The notes: generated by a model from the letters alone, not told the origin. Positions 46,161-57,538 are shown, counted from the stretch's first letter. The stretch is DNA of 64,000 bases from Anaeramoeba flamelloides (GCA_027625915.1 JANTQA010000026.1:1488001-1552000), one strand, 5' to 3'. Program-made: numbers and translations.

Positions 46161-47100
46161 ATGAATAAAAGTTTGGCGTTTAAAGAGTTATCAATAAAAT
46201 GTAAAGAACTTTTTCCCAATTCGCCTTGTTCAACGGTTTTTATTGATTTGATAATTATATTTCCCTATAAAACAAGATTTCTCATTTCAAATAAAAGGGC
46301 AAATCAATTTTTAAAATAGCTAATTTTAATGTTTATTTTTTTGTTTTTATGAGTTTTAAATATTCAGTTGAATGCTTTATTTTATGTTTTAAAGAGTTTC
46401 TTAGATTTTAGAATGATACTCCAATTAATTTGATTCAATTATGAATAATTCTTGAAATTTTCTGTGCCCTGTTATTTGAAAAAGACTTTAGATAAATTTT
46501 TGTTAAACAACAAACTGATCTCCAAAACAAATTTATTTTTTTTAAATGAACAAAAAACAATCAAAAATATGTCATGATCAGATCAAAGCAATTATTGAAT
46601 TTTGTTCTGTTTTGATTTGGTTGGCAAGTGTATCTCTCCTTTTCATCAACCAAATAACAACTTAAGGTAAATTAACATTCTTCAATCTACCGTAGCATCA
46701 TAAACTCCATTTCACTCAAAGGGGCCCAGCCAAAAATGAAAAAGTCACTTTATTTTTAAGAATCAACCAAACTTAGATTGTTTAGAAATACGAGAAATAA
46801 TAAACTTCATATAAGAGTCCATAATTATAAAAGAAACCCCTGAACAAACAATAAATTTCAAAAAAAAAAAAAATGTTAAAAAATTTTTTGGGCCCCATTC
46901 ATTGGAACGTCTCGTGCAAAATTCTCAATTTCTTTAGGAAATTAAAATCGTTGATAATAAGATTTTTTACTTGTAAATGTATGAATTTTAAAAAACCATA
47001 CAAAGCTTAACTTTTCTTAATTTTTATTTCGTTTTTCAAACATTTTTTTTTTCAAAGTAAATTTTAAAAAAAAAAAAAAAAAAAAGCAAAAAGCAAGAAA

Positions 47101-47319
47101 CCATTGTGAAAAAAATTTGGGTCATTAAAAAAAATTGGGTCAGTCAAAAATTTGTTTTCGTTTTTTAAATAGTAAATATTAGCAAAATGGTTTTTGATCA
47201 AAGTAAAATTTTATGAACAAATCTTACATTTAAGAAAAACCAAAGTCATTTTCAATAATAATTTTCAAAGACAATATTATCTTGTTGCATTTTAACCCTT
47301 TGGAATTACTGTGGAACTC
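47101..47319. repeat. Perfect inverted repeat, left arm
   Basis: Begins CCATTGTGAAAAAAATTTGG and ends AATTACTGTGGAACTC. Base-by-base reading shows it identical to the reverse complement of 47746-47964 over 219 positions. Confidence 0.9.
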
Positions 47320-47745
47320 CAAAAATACAAAAATTTATTTTTAATTGTCAACTTTACTAAAAATAAGAGAACTATTTAATAGGAAATCTTAAAATCTATT
47401 AATCTAATAAGATATTTATCATTGTTAATGAACGCAAATTTATCACAGTTAATCTTAAATATCCTTTTAAACCAAATTGAATAATAAAATCTTCCAAAAA
47501 GCTATTTTTTTTGAAAGAGGTTGTTTTCCACTAATGTTTGCAATCAAAACTTCAAAATACGTAAATATCAAGATTTCAGAAACCATTTAAATTCTTTAAA
47601 TCCCCATAGACAAACCTTAATTTAAAACGGTTATTAATTTTTGGTCTTCCCAAACAATGATTAACTTGATCTTGGAATGTAATCTAATAAAAAAAATCAA
47701 CATTTTTAGTAAAGTTTACAATTAAAAATAAATTTTTTTTTTTTA

Positions 47746-47964
47746 GAGTTCCACAGTAATTCCAAAGGGTTAAAATGCAACAAGATAATATTGTCTTTGA
47801 AAATTATTATTGAAAATGACTTTGGTTTTTCTTAAATGTAAGATTTGTTCATAAAATTTTACTTTGATCAAAAACCATTTTGCTAATATTTACTATTTAA
47901 AAAACGAAAACAAATTTTTGACTGACCCAATTTTTTTTAATGACCCAAATTTTTTTCACAATGG
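47746..47964. repeat. Perfect inverted repeat, right arm
   Basis: Begins GAGTTCCACAGTAATTCC and ends AAATTTTTTTCACAATGG, the exact complement of the left arm. A transcript crossing both arms could form a 219-base-pair hairpin with a ~426-base loop. Confidence 0.9.
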
Positions 47965-48479
47965 AAACAAAAAAAACAAAATTTTACAAAATGAGAAAAA
48001 ATGATTTTGATCTAAAAATTGAAAATTTTAGTTTGATAAGAGTAATGAATTAAACTCATAGAATGTCTTCCATTTCTTCAATAAAACTGGGCCCCTTTGA
48101 CTGAAAAAGAGTTTATTTTGCTATGAAATGAAAATACTTGGATACTATCAACCCTTGATATATTCAATATTTGGTTGTCATCAACAAAACAATTTTCGAA
48201 GGATATGTAACACCACTAAAGGAGAAGCATTTAATTTTTAAATCTTTTTTCAAGAGCCAAACCATACAGCCATTACTCCAGAATGATTGTTTGAAAAACT
48301 TGTTATCTTCTTTTCATGATTTTACATTTTGGAGAAAATTTTAACACTAAAGTCGAATGGTTTGTTTTTTAATCAATTGCTTAGATCTAATGGAAAAATC
48401 GCCTTCTTATTGAGACTTTAACTTTTGAAGATAAAACACCTTTTTTAAAAAACTCTTTGATTCTAGATTTCCAACCTAT

Positions 48480-48710
48480 TTTTTCCTAATTTGTTGTTAA
48501 TTGTTTGTTTGTCTCTAAATTTGGAATTTTCTAATTTTTTCAATAAAGTATTTTTCTTTCCCCCTATTTTATTTTTTCTTATTTAGCTGTATAAATAAAG
48601 GTAAAATTAAGAATTTTAAATCTTTTATTTTGGTTTTATTTCACAAGATTAAATTTTTTTTAATTTGAAGATCTGAAACAAAAAGAACTTCAATTTGATA
48701 TAGTAATAAT
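48480..48710. repeat. Dispersed repeat (pair with 33530-33765)
   Basis: Collinear with the 33.5 kb copy; the shared blocks are given there. Confidence 0.6.
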
Positions 48711-48826
48711 TACAGCATACACTATTATCAGATGTGTTTTATTTGCGAAAAAAAACAGTATCTTTCCGTAAAAACCTCGACTTTTTTGCAAAAAAAAACT
48801 CATTTATTTGCGAAAAAGTATCACAG

Positions 48827-49385
48827 CATTTTCATTTTATTTTTTCACACAAAAATTATTTTTCACAAAAATGGGTAACATTGTGAAATAGAATTCACAA
48901 AAATAAAAAAATCAAAAAAATTGCTTTGTTAAATAGTCATTATCAAACAAAAATTACCCACTTTCAACCCTTGTTCTGAATTTTTTTTTATTTGTGAATA
49001 TTGTTACCGAAAATGTTATCAATTCAAAGAAAAGCGTGAAGAAAATCATGAAAATAAAATTTTAGATTGCTTGAAATATACTCTGAAATCAGATTCGGTG
49101 GTCAAAAAAATTTGTTTACAGCATGTTCACAATTTAATTATTTTTTCAATTAACACCCCAAAATGTTACCCATTTTTGTGAATCGTTTTTCAAAAAAAGG
49201 AACTCATTATATATGATATCGAAACCCCAGACAAAAATAAATAATTATTTTCCACATTATATCATACTAGTGAGAATAACAAAAAAATTTTTTTTCTTTT
49301 TAATTTGTGAAATTTTATTTTCAAATTTGTGTTACCAAAAGAATAAACAATTCACAAAAATTTGGAAATGCTGTGATTTATTTAT
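48827..49385. mobile_element. Foldback element with nested inverted repeats
   Basis: The outer ends are ATCACAGCATTTTCATTTTA and the near complement TTTGGAAATGCTGTGATTTA. Inside, CACAAAAATGGGTAACATTG (about 48876) is complementary to AAATGTTACCCATTTTTGTG (about 49161). No conserved coding frame; an open stretch at 49213-49404 is AT noise. Confidence 0.6.
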
Positions 49386-49518
49386 AAAAAAATGTGTATT
49401 TTGATGACAAGTAACTATATCCACGAATTTGTCAAATTTAGATGTAAAACTTGTATATAAAATATTTTTCTTTACTAAAAAACTCCAAAAAAAATATTTC
49501 CAGTTACAGATCTTTTCT

Positions 49519-49586
49519 ACACTAGTGTAAATATGAATGTTGTAAAAACTCTATTTTTTACAACATTCCATATTTACACATGTGTA
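49519..49586. repeat. Small hairpin
   Basis: ACACTAGTGTAAATATGAAT then GTTGTAAAAA faces TTTTTACAACATTCCATATT then TACACATGTGT: about 30 paired positions with few mismatches and a loop under 10 bases. Confidence 0.75.
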
Positions 49587-49722
49587 CCAATATCATTTTT
49601 TAATAATTTTCCATTGTTTTTATAAAATCTTTTTCAAATTTTTCCTCAAAAAAGTTTCGAAAAAACGAGAAAACACTTAAAATGTAATGAATAGGCAAAT
49701 TTGTAAAATTAAAATTTGGAAT

Positions 49723-49791
49723 AAAAAGGTTTTATTAAAACTAACAAAAAGGTTTTATTAAAGCTAACAAAAAGTTTTTATTAAAACTAAC
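49723..49791. repeat. Tandem repeat, 23 bp x 3
   Basis: Unit AAAAAGGTTTTATTAAAACT then AAC, three near-identical copies with single-base changes (one AAAGCTAAC, one GTTTTTATT). Confidence 0.85.
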
Positions 49792-50150
49792 AAAAAGGGT
49801 TAAAAGAATGTAATGCGAAAAAAAAAAAAAAAAACCCTTCCATCAATTATTTAATTTCAACAATTTCCTTTCAAAAATAAGCAATCAAATTACTTTGAAA
49901 ACAAATCAGTTTGTTATTTTTCATTTCCTTTTTTCGGTTTTGAAATAATTTATTTGTTTATTTATTTATTGTGAGAATAGAGTAAAAGTACAAAATAATT
50001 TTTTTTTTAATTGGTCTTTTAACTAATATTAATCAGACTTTATCAACACTAAGAATTGTTAATATTTTTATAAATTCTTTCCAATTTACTTTTAATATTT
50101 TGTTTTCTTTTTGCTTCATATTAAAAACAATTTTTCTTTAACATTTATAG

Positions 50151-53100
50151 AACGAATTTTTTAATGAAAATAACAATCAAAAATCTAAAAATGAGCTCGA
50201 GCTTTTAGATGGCGAGATCTATATCCATAAGGAAGATAATGTAAAATTTTTAATGAATGAAAATTCCACTCATCCTATTCCAGGCGTTTTAATGTTAACA
50301 AATTATCGATTATTTTTTAACCCGTATGAGTTTTCATTGTTTATAAAATCATATCAACAGCGTGTTGAAATTTATTTGGGGACAATTCAAAAAATAATAA
50401 AATTTGGAGGTAGCAAAAAAAGCAGAGGTAAATTTCATTCAATTATTTTTTTTTTTATTTTTATAATCTTTATTTATTATTCTAAATTTTAATAATAATC
50501 ATCCATTCATTAAAAAGTAATGGTCATTTTCACGAGAAGATGGCAGGTGTAAAAACCATTCACCTTACGCCCAAAATAACCATTTAGCTTAGATCTGAAC
50601 AATAATTATGAGTTTTTAATGAAAAAAAAATCTTGAGGAAAAAATTCAAAAATAAAATTCGAAAATTCATTTCTCATGAAAAATGAAAAACTTAAAACTT
50701 TTTTTAAACACGTTTTAGATTCTCTTATTCTTTGATAAATACCTTAAGTGTCTACTTTAAATGTTTTATATAGTGGAACGGATTTGGTTATCTAATAATC
50801 ATCATTCAAATACAGAGAAGATTTCATCATAAAAGTCATTGGGAAGATGATTTTTGTATTATAGTTTTTTTCTTTTCTTTTTTGGAGAGTTAAACCAAGA
50901 TCCCTCATAAAATCAAGGTAAATAAAGTATACTAAACAAGAAGACTGTTCCAGAATAAAGATAATTATATTATTCGTTGTTTTGCTTTTTGCTTTTTTTT
51001 ATTTTTTTCTTTTTTTGTTTTTTTTTTGCAAAAAATTATTTTGGAAAAAAAAAAAAAGATCTTAGAAAAGACAAATAAACACTCATAAAATTGAGACTAT
51101 GTAATCTCTTTTTAAAACTAATTTAATTATTAGCGAAATATCTTCTTGTTTACTTTTTTTCGGTGAACGTTAAGTAATAAAAAATTCGTAATTCTCTTTT
51201 CAAAAATTATTGATTCAACTTTTTTTTAGTTTTTGGTTTTGTTTTTTTAAATTTTTAAAATATCAGGCTTTTATATGTTTGAAATTATTTAAAAGTGATT
51301 TATTAAAAAGATAAAATAATTTGTTGTTATTGAACCCAAAAGAAAGATTTTTTTTTTTCAATTTATTTATTTCGGGCGAATAACATTTTTTGAAATGTGG
51401 TTTAATTGTTTTTCTTGTTCTTGTTTTTTCAAAAAGTTTTTTTTACAAATTTAAAATAAAATTCAAGTGGAAAAAAAGGATTGAGATAATTTTGTCTTTA
51501 GGATATATATATATATTTATATATATATTATGCGGGTCTGGTGTATTATTGATGGCCATTTATGTGATAATATGACTGATTTTCAAACACCCATCTTCTC
51601 ATGAAGAAGGTAAATTAAATTATAGAAAAAAAATTATTTTGAAATATTAATAAAAATAAAAATACTAACAATAATAATGATAATAAATTAATGATAATAA
51701 TAATTCATTATATTACATTACAAACACAAACACACATGACAATAGGTGAACTTTCTTATGGTATAGAAATTGTTTCAAAAGAATTTAGAGATTATAAATT
51801 TTATTTTCTCAAAAAAGGGCACAGAAGAAGAACAATGTATAATCAAATTTTAAAATATGCATTCCAGCCAATTAAAAAATGTTATTCAATTTTACATAAA
51901 AAAAATAATAACATGTGTATTGATTCGGGATGGGAAATATATTATCCATTTTTTGAATTTAAAAGGCAGGGGTTGTTTGAGAATGCTAAATGGACTATTT
52001 CGGATTCTAATGAAAAATGGAAAATTTGTCCAACTTATCCACGAGAACTACCCGTGCCAAGTACTATCACACTCAAGGATTTACATGCAATTTCAAAGTT
52101 TCGATCCAAGGGACGTCTTCCTGTATTAAGTTATTATTATCGTAAAAATTTGACAACAATCACTCGTTCTTCTCAGCCAAGAGTTGGCCTTACCCGTTCA
52201 AGATGTGTTGAAGATGAAAAATTATTAAAGGAAATATCTGCTACAACTGAAAAGGATCAATTATTAATTCTTGATTGTCGTCCGAAAAAAAATGCTTTAG
52301 CAAATATGGGTAGACATGGAGGTTTTGAAATTTTATCAAATTATGGAAACTGTACTTTAGAATTCTTAGGCATTGAAAATATCCATGCTATGAGAGATAG
52401 TTTATCGCAGCTAAAAACATTAGTTAATCAATCAATGGATGATGGTAAAAAATGGTAAATTTTTAATTTTTTTTTTACAATTCATAAAAAGTTAATCTTG
52501 GAATGAATCATTTTAAAAATGAATATGCATAGCAACAATTCCGTTAATAATTTTTTGTTACAAGTTCTTCATATGCCCTAAAAATGAAAAAGTGCTATTT
52601 TTGTTTTTTAAGAAAGATTTTTCCATTTCTTCATTTAAACCATTTTCATAATGATTGCTTGAGTTTAATCACTCTTGACTGAAAGATAAAACTTTGTTTT
52701 ATTCTTATTATTGAAAAAGTGTAAATTACACTCTGGGTGCTCTTTTTTTACTTATGATTTTTAAAAGGGGGTTTTAGCTTGAAATCATTGAGTTCACAAT
52801 TATCCATTGAAAAGGACATTCCCAAATTATCTATAAGGTTGAAAAAGTCAAAACAAAAAATTAGCAAAAAAAAATATAAAAAGCAAAAAAAAGAAATTTA
52901 AAAAATGGTTTATAAAAAATCAAAAAAAGCAAAAAAAAACAATTATGTCTTTTGATTAAGAACACCAAAAATCACAACCACGATGCTTTTTGTTGTTTTA
53001 ATAATTTGATGGTTGTTTGATCTCGAATGTTCATTTTGGGAGGTGGGTGGTAATTGTTGTCATTTCTTTTTTTTTTTTGGATCTCGTTTGCTTTAAACCT

Positions 53101-56100
53101 TGATATGTTTTGTCTTTGCTCTTTCTTTTTTTATTTTCAAGTCACATATACTGCCGTGTTTTAGTATCTCAGTATTAAGCAAAGTAATCTCTTGATCTTG
53201 TTCCTTTATAACTCTTCTTCCCAATAAAAAGAAAATGAAGACAGGTTAAAAATGAAAAAAAAAATTTGTTTTTTTATTTGATAGTTTGGGATTTTTATTT
53301 TTTTGGATCTCGATCATAAAAAATTCAAATTAATAAGTTTGTATAGTAAATTGAAAGATTTTTAAATGAAGTTTTCCTTTTTAAAAAGGTTTTTTTTATA
53401 TTTTTTTTTTATTTTTTTTGTGAAAAATTGGGGTTGAGAAATTTTGAAATCAAAGAATAAGTTAATATATTAAATTAGAATATTTTTCCAGAGAGTTTCA
53501 TCTTTTTTAAATAACTTTTTTTTTAATTTTACAAAATTTCAAATAAAATATTATTTGAGAACTAAATTAGTCCCTTTTTTGAAATTAAAAAATGAGAGTT
53601 GTGTTAAAATAAGGTATTAATTAAATATTTATCAAGAATTTTAACAGTTTTTTTTGAATCTATCAAATATCCCCGAAAATACCCAAAATCGAAAATACCC
53701 GAAAATTTTATCAATCACTAAAAAACACTTTTTGATCAACTTGTAAGAAACTCTAGTGCCAATGTACTCAGTTTAAAGGTAAATTTGGAATTTTATTTTC
53801 GAAAAAAATTTTTTTCTAAAAATATCAAAATTCAAAAAAATTTAAATTTTAGGGAATGGTATTAAACCATTTTGTGTGAAGGGGGTTGGTATCTTAGATG
53901 AACGTAACATTTCTGATCATTTCGAAATGGTATTATCAAATGAGAGAAAATGTCCCTGTAATGACAATTTCAAATTGTATCTCATTCCCATAATTTTGTA
54001 ATCTTAAAGACAATCCAAAAATAACCGAGTAAAGTCTAATCATACAATAATTATACCTTACCCAAGGTGACCCAAGCCAAACTTTATTTAACTTCCCATT
54101 TCATAAAAGAAATTGGTTTAATCTAACACAACGCGCCCCAACACAGCCACTCAGAGCCTAACACAGCCCATGTCAATACCCTGACATACATAAGACTTAT
54201 CCAAATAAAGAATTAACATGCTCATTATACTCAAAACGAACCAAAAACTCTTCAGAGGAGTTTACAGTAGAAAATTCAAAAAAAAAAAATGTTCTACAAT
54301 AAAATTTGTAATTTACTGTTAAACTGAGTATATGTGCACTAGAGTTTCTTACAAATTGATCAAAAAGTGTTTTTTAGTGATGATAAAATTTTCTGATATT
54401 TTCGATTTTCGGTATTTTCGGAATATTTCAAACACTTTTTTTTTTTTTTAATTTAGAAATTTTTTTTTCTGGTGAATTTATCCATTTTTTTAACAATCTA
54501 AGTCAAACTCAAAAAAAAAAAAAAAAAAAGTGAGATATAATATTTTTAGAATAACATTCCTCGATTTATTATTGTGGTAAAAATATTCGAGAATAATTTA
54601 TATCAAAGGAAGTTTCTTTTTTAGAATAGAATAATAATAATCAATAAAAATATAAAGTGATCTATTTCCTTAAAATTATTAAATGTTTCGAAATTTTAGA
54701 ATTATTAAAATTATAAAAAATCAATAATTTGTATTTATTTAAATATTAAAAAGTCAATTTTTTTTCTATTTATTATTTTATTAATTATTGGAGAGAGGTG
54801 GTTCAACAAAATTACCTCGTGTTTGCCGTTAGGTTTTTTTTAATTTAAGAAATAAAACGAAAATTTATTTAATTTTCGGTGTATTTCTCAAAGTAAAAAA
54901 AACCTAGGCATTCCACATTAGGTTTTTTTTATTTTTTGTTTTGGTTAGAAAATCAATAGATTTTCGAACAAAAACAAAAAGTGAAAAAAACTGCCGTTAG
55001 CTTTTCCAAAATTCAAAAGAATAGAGAAAAATTTTTGATTTTGCTCAATTCTTTTAAATTCTGGAAAAGCGCCGTTAGGTTTTCTTGAGTTTTCTGTTTA
55101 TTTGGAAAATCAATAGATTTTCGTTAGGTTTTTTTGAGTTTTCTATTTATGTGGAAAATCAATAGATTTTCGTTAGGTTGTTTTTACTTTAGAAATAAAC
55201 AGAAAATTTTAATAAATTTTCGGTTTATTTCTCAAGTAAAAAAAACCTAGAACACTTCACAAATAAAATAGAAAACCTCAAAAAAAAACCTCGAACACTT
55301 AACAAATAAAACAGAAAACCTCAAGAAAACCTAGGCACTCTACGGCACTTGACGACACTTTTCGTTAAGTTTTCCAGAGTTTAAAAGAATTGAGTAAAAT
55401 CAATAGATTTTTCTCTATTCTTTTGAATTCTGAAAAACCGCCGTTAGGTTTTTTTTAATTTCGGAAATAAAAAAAAAATTAAAAAAAAAACGAGGCACTT
55501 GACTGCACTCTACGGCACTTCCTGAAACCCTAAATTTATTTAGAGTTTTTTATCCTCGATATAATTTAGACAAGATTATCGCTCAAAAAGTCACAATTGA
55601 ATCTTTTTTTTTTTAAATAAACAAAAAATTCTAATTTCTAATATCTAATTATTTTACTAGGTTGTCTGGACTAGAAGATACAATGTGGATATTTCATATC
55701 CAAAAAATTTTAGAAGGATCTATTCAAATAGTTGATTCGTTACATAATAAAGCAATATCTGTTTTAGTACATTGCAGTGATGGTTGGGATCGTACTGCTC
55801 AAGTAATTAATAAACCTTTATTATTTTAATTTTTTTTTCTTCTTTAACTCAATTATTATTTTGTTTTCCAAATAACAATTCATCTTTAATTATTTGTATT
55901 TAATTGTTCATGTTTGGTTGTTTATCTAATAATAATATAACACAATAGACTTGTTCACTGAGTCAAATAATGCTCGACCCATATTTTAGAACCATCAGAG
56001 GGTTTGAAATATTAATCATTAAAGAATGGCTTGGGTATGGACACAAATTCCACCAAAGGATTGGGCATTTTAATAAACACTCAAAAGACACACAAAGGTC

Positions 56101-56620
56101 CCCAGTATTTTTGCAATTTATTGATTGTGTATATCAAATCTTTAGGCAATTTCCTGCCGCTTTCCAATTCAATGAAGACTTTTTAATTTTCATTTTAGAG
56201 CATTTGTTTTCTCTGAGATTTGGCACATTTTTTTATAACTCTAACCGTGAAAGGATTGAAAATGATATTAATCGTAAAACTTATTCGCTGTGGACCCATA
56301 TAAATGAAAACAAAGATATTTTTACAAATCCAAATTACAAAAAGATGGATAAAATAATCACCCCTTCCATTTCAACCCGTTCGTTGGCATTTTGGGAAAA
56401 TTATTATATGAAATCTTTTTTGCCTCTAAAAACGAGAAGGAAAAGAATCGGTAGGCATATAACTAAAAATTCAAAAAAGGGTTTATCAGAATTGATTTAT
56501 GAAAAGGAGCAAAATAAATTACGATTGCTAAAGCAAAATAAAGAATTGAAATTGAAAATCGAAAAATTACGTAAAGAAGAAAAGAATCTTAAAAAATTAG
56601 TTTTTTCAAAAAAGAAATAA
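50151..56620 (+). CDS. Myotubularin-like phosphoinositide 3-phosphatase (PH-GRAM, active)
   Basis: Predicted to remove the 3-phosphate from PI3P and PI(3,5)P2 on endosomes. Exons are 50151-50427, 51746-52454, 55661-55802 and 55949-56620. Donors are GTAAAT, GTAAAT and GTAATT; phases 1, 2 and 0 all fit, giving at least 599 residues. Exon 1 here is the GRAM domain (ELLDGEIYIHKEDNVKF, VLMLTNYRLFFNPYE, LGTIQKIIKFGGSK). Exon 2 carries LSYGIEIVSKEFRDYKF, FEFKRQGLF, WTISDSNEKWKICPTYPREL, PVPSTI, AISKFRSKGRLPVLSYYYRK, SSQPRVGL and CRPKKNALANM. The active-site loop HCSDGWDRTAQ is split by the last intron and keeps the Cys-x5-Arg residues, so it is not a pseudophosphatase. Exon 4 has MLDPYFRTIRGFEILIIKEW, FGHKF-like YGHKFHQRIGH, then a C-terminal coiled coil (about the last 50 residues). 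The true first exon is upstream, possibly 43729-44199. Confidence 0.9.
50428..51745 (+). other. Intron in the myotubularin gene (1.3 kb)
   Basis: Donor GTAAATTTC after AGAG; acceptor ACAATAG before GTGAACTT; phase 1 rebuilds a Gly codon. It is AT-rich, with a TA-rich simple stretch near 51500-51530. No nested gene is supported. Confidence 0.8.
53664..54433. mobile_element. Foldback element with ~130-base terminal inverted repeats
   Basis: The left arm (53664-53800) contains AAATCGAAAATACCCGAAAA then TTTTATCAATCACTAAAAAA, CACTTTTTGATCAACTTGTA then AGAAACTCTAGTGC, and ACTCAGTTTAAAGG. The right arm (54295-54433), reverse complemented, gives the same blocks with about one change in ten. The centre is C-rich on the plus strand (about 54050-54185), with ACACAGCC repeats, and non-coding. 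Confidence 0.8.
54829..55515. repeat. Nested palindrome array (hairpin cluster)
   Basis: Several hairpins, some nested. Outer stems GGTTTTCTTGAGTTTTCTGT then TTATTTG face AAATAAAACAGAAAACCTCA then AGAAAACC. An inner stem GTTTTTACTTTAGAAATAAA then CAGAAAATTT closes on itself. A CTTTTCCAAAATTCAAAAGA hairpin and a TTTTCCAGAGTTTAAAAGAA hairpin flank them. The linkers are CGTTAGG, CCTAGGCACTCTACGG, CACTTGACG and CACTTTTCGTTA. Same vocabulary as 5885-6510. Confidence 0.85.
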
Positions 56621-56675
56621 TTTAATATTCTGAAATTTTTTTTTTTTTTTTCAGTCACAATAAAAATCTTTGTTT
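56621..56675. other. Myotubularin 3' flank
   Basis: Short T-rich tract after the stop codon, leading directly into the poly-T of the next mobile-element tail. Confidence 0.5.
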
Positions 56676-57430
56676 TTTTATTTATTTTTTTTTTTTTCAA
56701 AGAGAGAAAATTATTTTTTTTCTGTGTTCCGTTCGGTTTTTTGTAATTTTTGAAATAAACAAAAAATTTTAATAAAAAAATTCGGTTTATTCCAAAAAGT
56801 AAAAAAAAAACACCGTTAGCTTTTCCAGAATTTAAAAAAATAGAGTAAAATAAAAGATTTTTCTCAATTCTTTTGAATTCTGGAAAAGAGCCGTTTGGTT
56901 TTCTTGAGTTTTCTGTTTATTTGGAAAATCAATAGATTGTCGTTAGGTTTTTTTTTTACTTTTTGGAATAAACCGAATTTTTTTATTAAAATTTTCTGTT
57001 TATTTCAAAAAGTAAAAAAAACCTAGAACACTTAACAAATGAAACAGAAAACCTCAAGAAAACCTAGGCACTCTACGGAACTCTACGGACACTTTTAGTT
57101 AGGGTTTCTAGAATTTAAAAGAATAGAGTCAAATAATTATGATTTTACTCAATTCTTTTGAATTCTGGAAAAGAACAGTTTGTATTTTTTTTATATATTT
57201 AAGAATTAAAAAAATCTTAAATATTGACGGTGCGTCTCTAATTTCTAAACTTTTTTTTCGAATTTTTATTCAAGAATCAATAAAAAAATTTATCATTTGG
57301 TATTGACAATCGAAATGATCGATTCTTTTTATTAAGAATATCTCTGATATTTTTAATTTTTCTATTATTTTTACAAAATTCTGATATCCTGATTTTTCAA
57401 TCTTTTTCATAGGTCGTGCATTTTTAGAAA
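56676..57430 (-). mobile_element. LINE 3' end, second copy, with embedded palindrome array
   Basis: A T run (56684-56697) then CAAAGAGAGAAAATTATTTT then TTTTCTGTGTTCC corresponds to the 38.7 kb LINE end (GAAGAGAGAAAATTGCTTTT then CTCCTGTGTGCCC). A palindrome array fills about 56733-57180. After it the LINE sequence resumes: CTAATTTCTAAACTTTTTTT, CTTTTTATTAAGAATATCTC then TGATATTTTTAATTTTT, TATCCTGATTTTTC and CATAGGTCGTGCA. On the minus strand this encodes KISEIFLIKRI, parallel to IISEILLIKRI in the first LINE. The 38.7 kb copy lacks the array at this point. Confidence 0.72.
56733..57180. repeat. Palindrome array inside a LINE tail
   Basis: Contains the AATAAACAAAAAATTTTAAT / TTCGGTTTATTCC hairpin, the CTTTTCCAGAATTTAAAAAA / TCTTTTGAATTCTGGAAAAG hairpin, TTTTCTTGAGTTTTCTGTTT paired with GAAACAGAAAACCTCAAGAA, and the linkers CGTTAGG, CCTAGGCACTCTACGG and ACACTTTTAGTTAGGG. 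Confidence 0.8.
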
Positions 57431-57505
57431 AATAAACTATATCCCAAAATTTTGGACATAGTTTAAACTGTTGAAAGAATAACAATTCCACACTTTACAT
57501 TCAAT
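57425..57505 (-). repeat. Repeat fragment (inverted copy at 13111-13190)
   Basis: On the minus strand encodes ELLFFQQFKLCPKFWDIVYF; the 13.1 kb copy encodes LLFFQLFKLCPNFENLVYF. Nucleotide blocks GTTATTCTTTCAAC and TAAACTATGTCCAAA are shared. Family unknown. Confidence 0.55.
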
Positions 57506-57538
57506 TTGGAAAGATTTTTGATTTTTCAAACTATTTCA

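Larger units (their letters stand above)
46700..48115. mobile_element. Large foldback DNA element
   Basis: The outermost inverted blocks are ACTCAAAGGGGCCCAG (about 46714-46729) and CTGGGCCCCTTTGACT (about 48089-48104). The inner arms 47101-47319 and 47746-47964 are perfect reverse complements. Weaker matching continues inward (TTTATTTTTAATTGTCAACT then TTACTAAAA against its near complement at 47703-47730). The centre (about 47365-47700) has no reading frame. Non-autonomous; family unknown. Confidence 0.7.
44565..50150. other. Repeat-filled long intron or spacer upstream of the myotubularin GRAM exon
   Basis: Holds a large foldback (about 46700-48115) with perfect 219-base arms, a foldback element at 48827-49385, a small hairpin at 49519-49586, a 23-base tandem repeat at 49723-49791 and the repeat 48480-48710. 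If the Ser-rich exon belongs to the myotubularin, this is most of a ~5.95 kb intron. Confidence 0.55.
52455..55660 (+). other. Intron in the myotubularin gene (3.2 kb)
   Basis: Donor GTAAAT after a TG partial codon, acceptor TTTTACTAG before GTTGTCT; phase 2 rebuilds Trp. It contains the foldback element 53664-54433 and the palindrome array 54829-55515. The region 52950-53230 is less homopolymeric but shows no exon. Confidence 0.8.

Noticed and set aside
49723-49791. CRISPR or satellite
   Set aside because: Only three head-to-tail 23-base units with no spacers; a simple tandem duplication.
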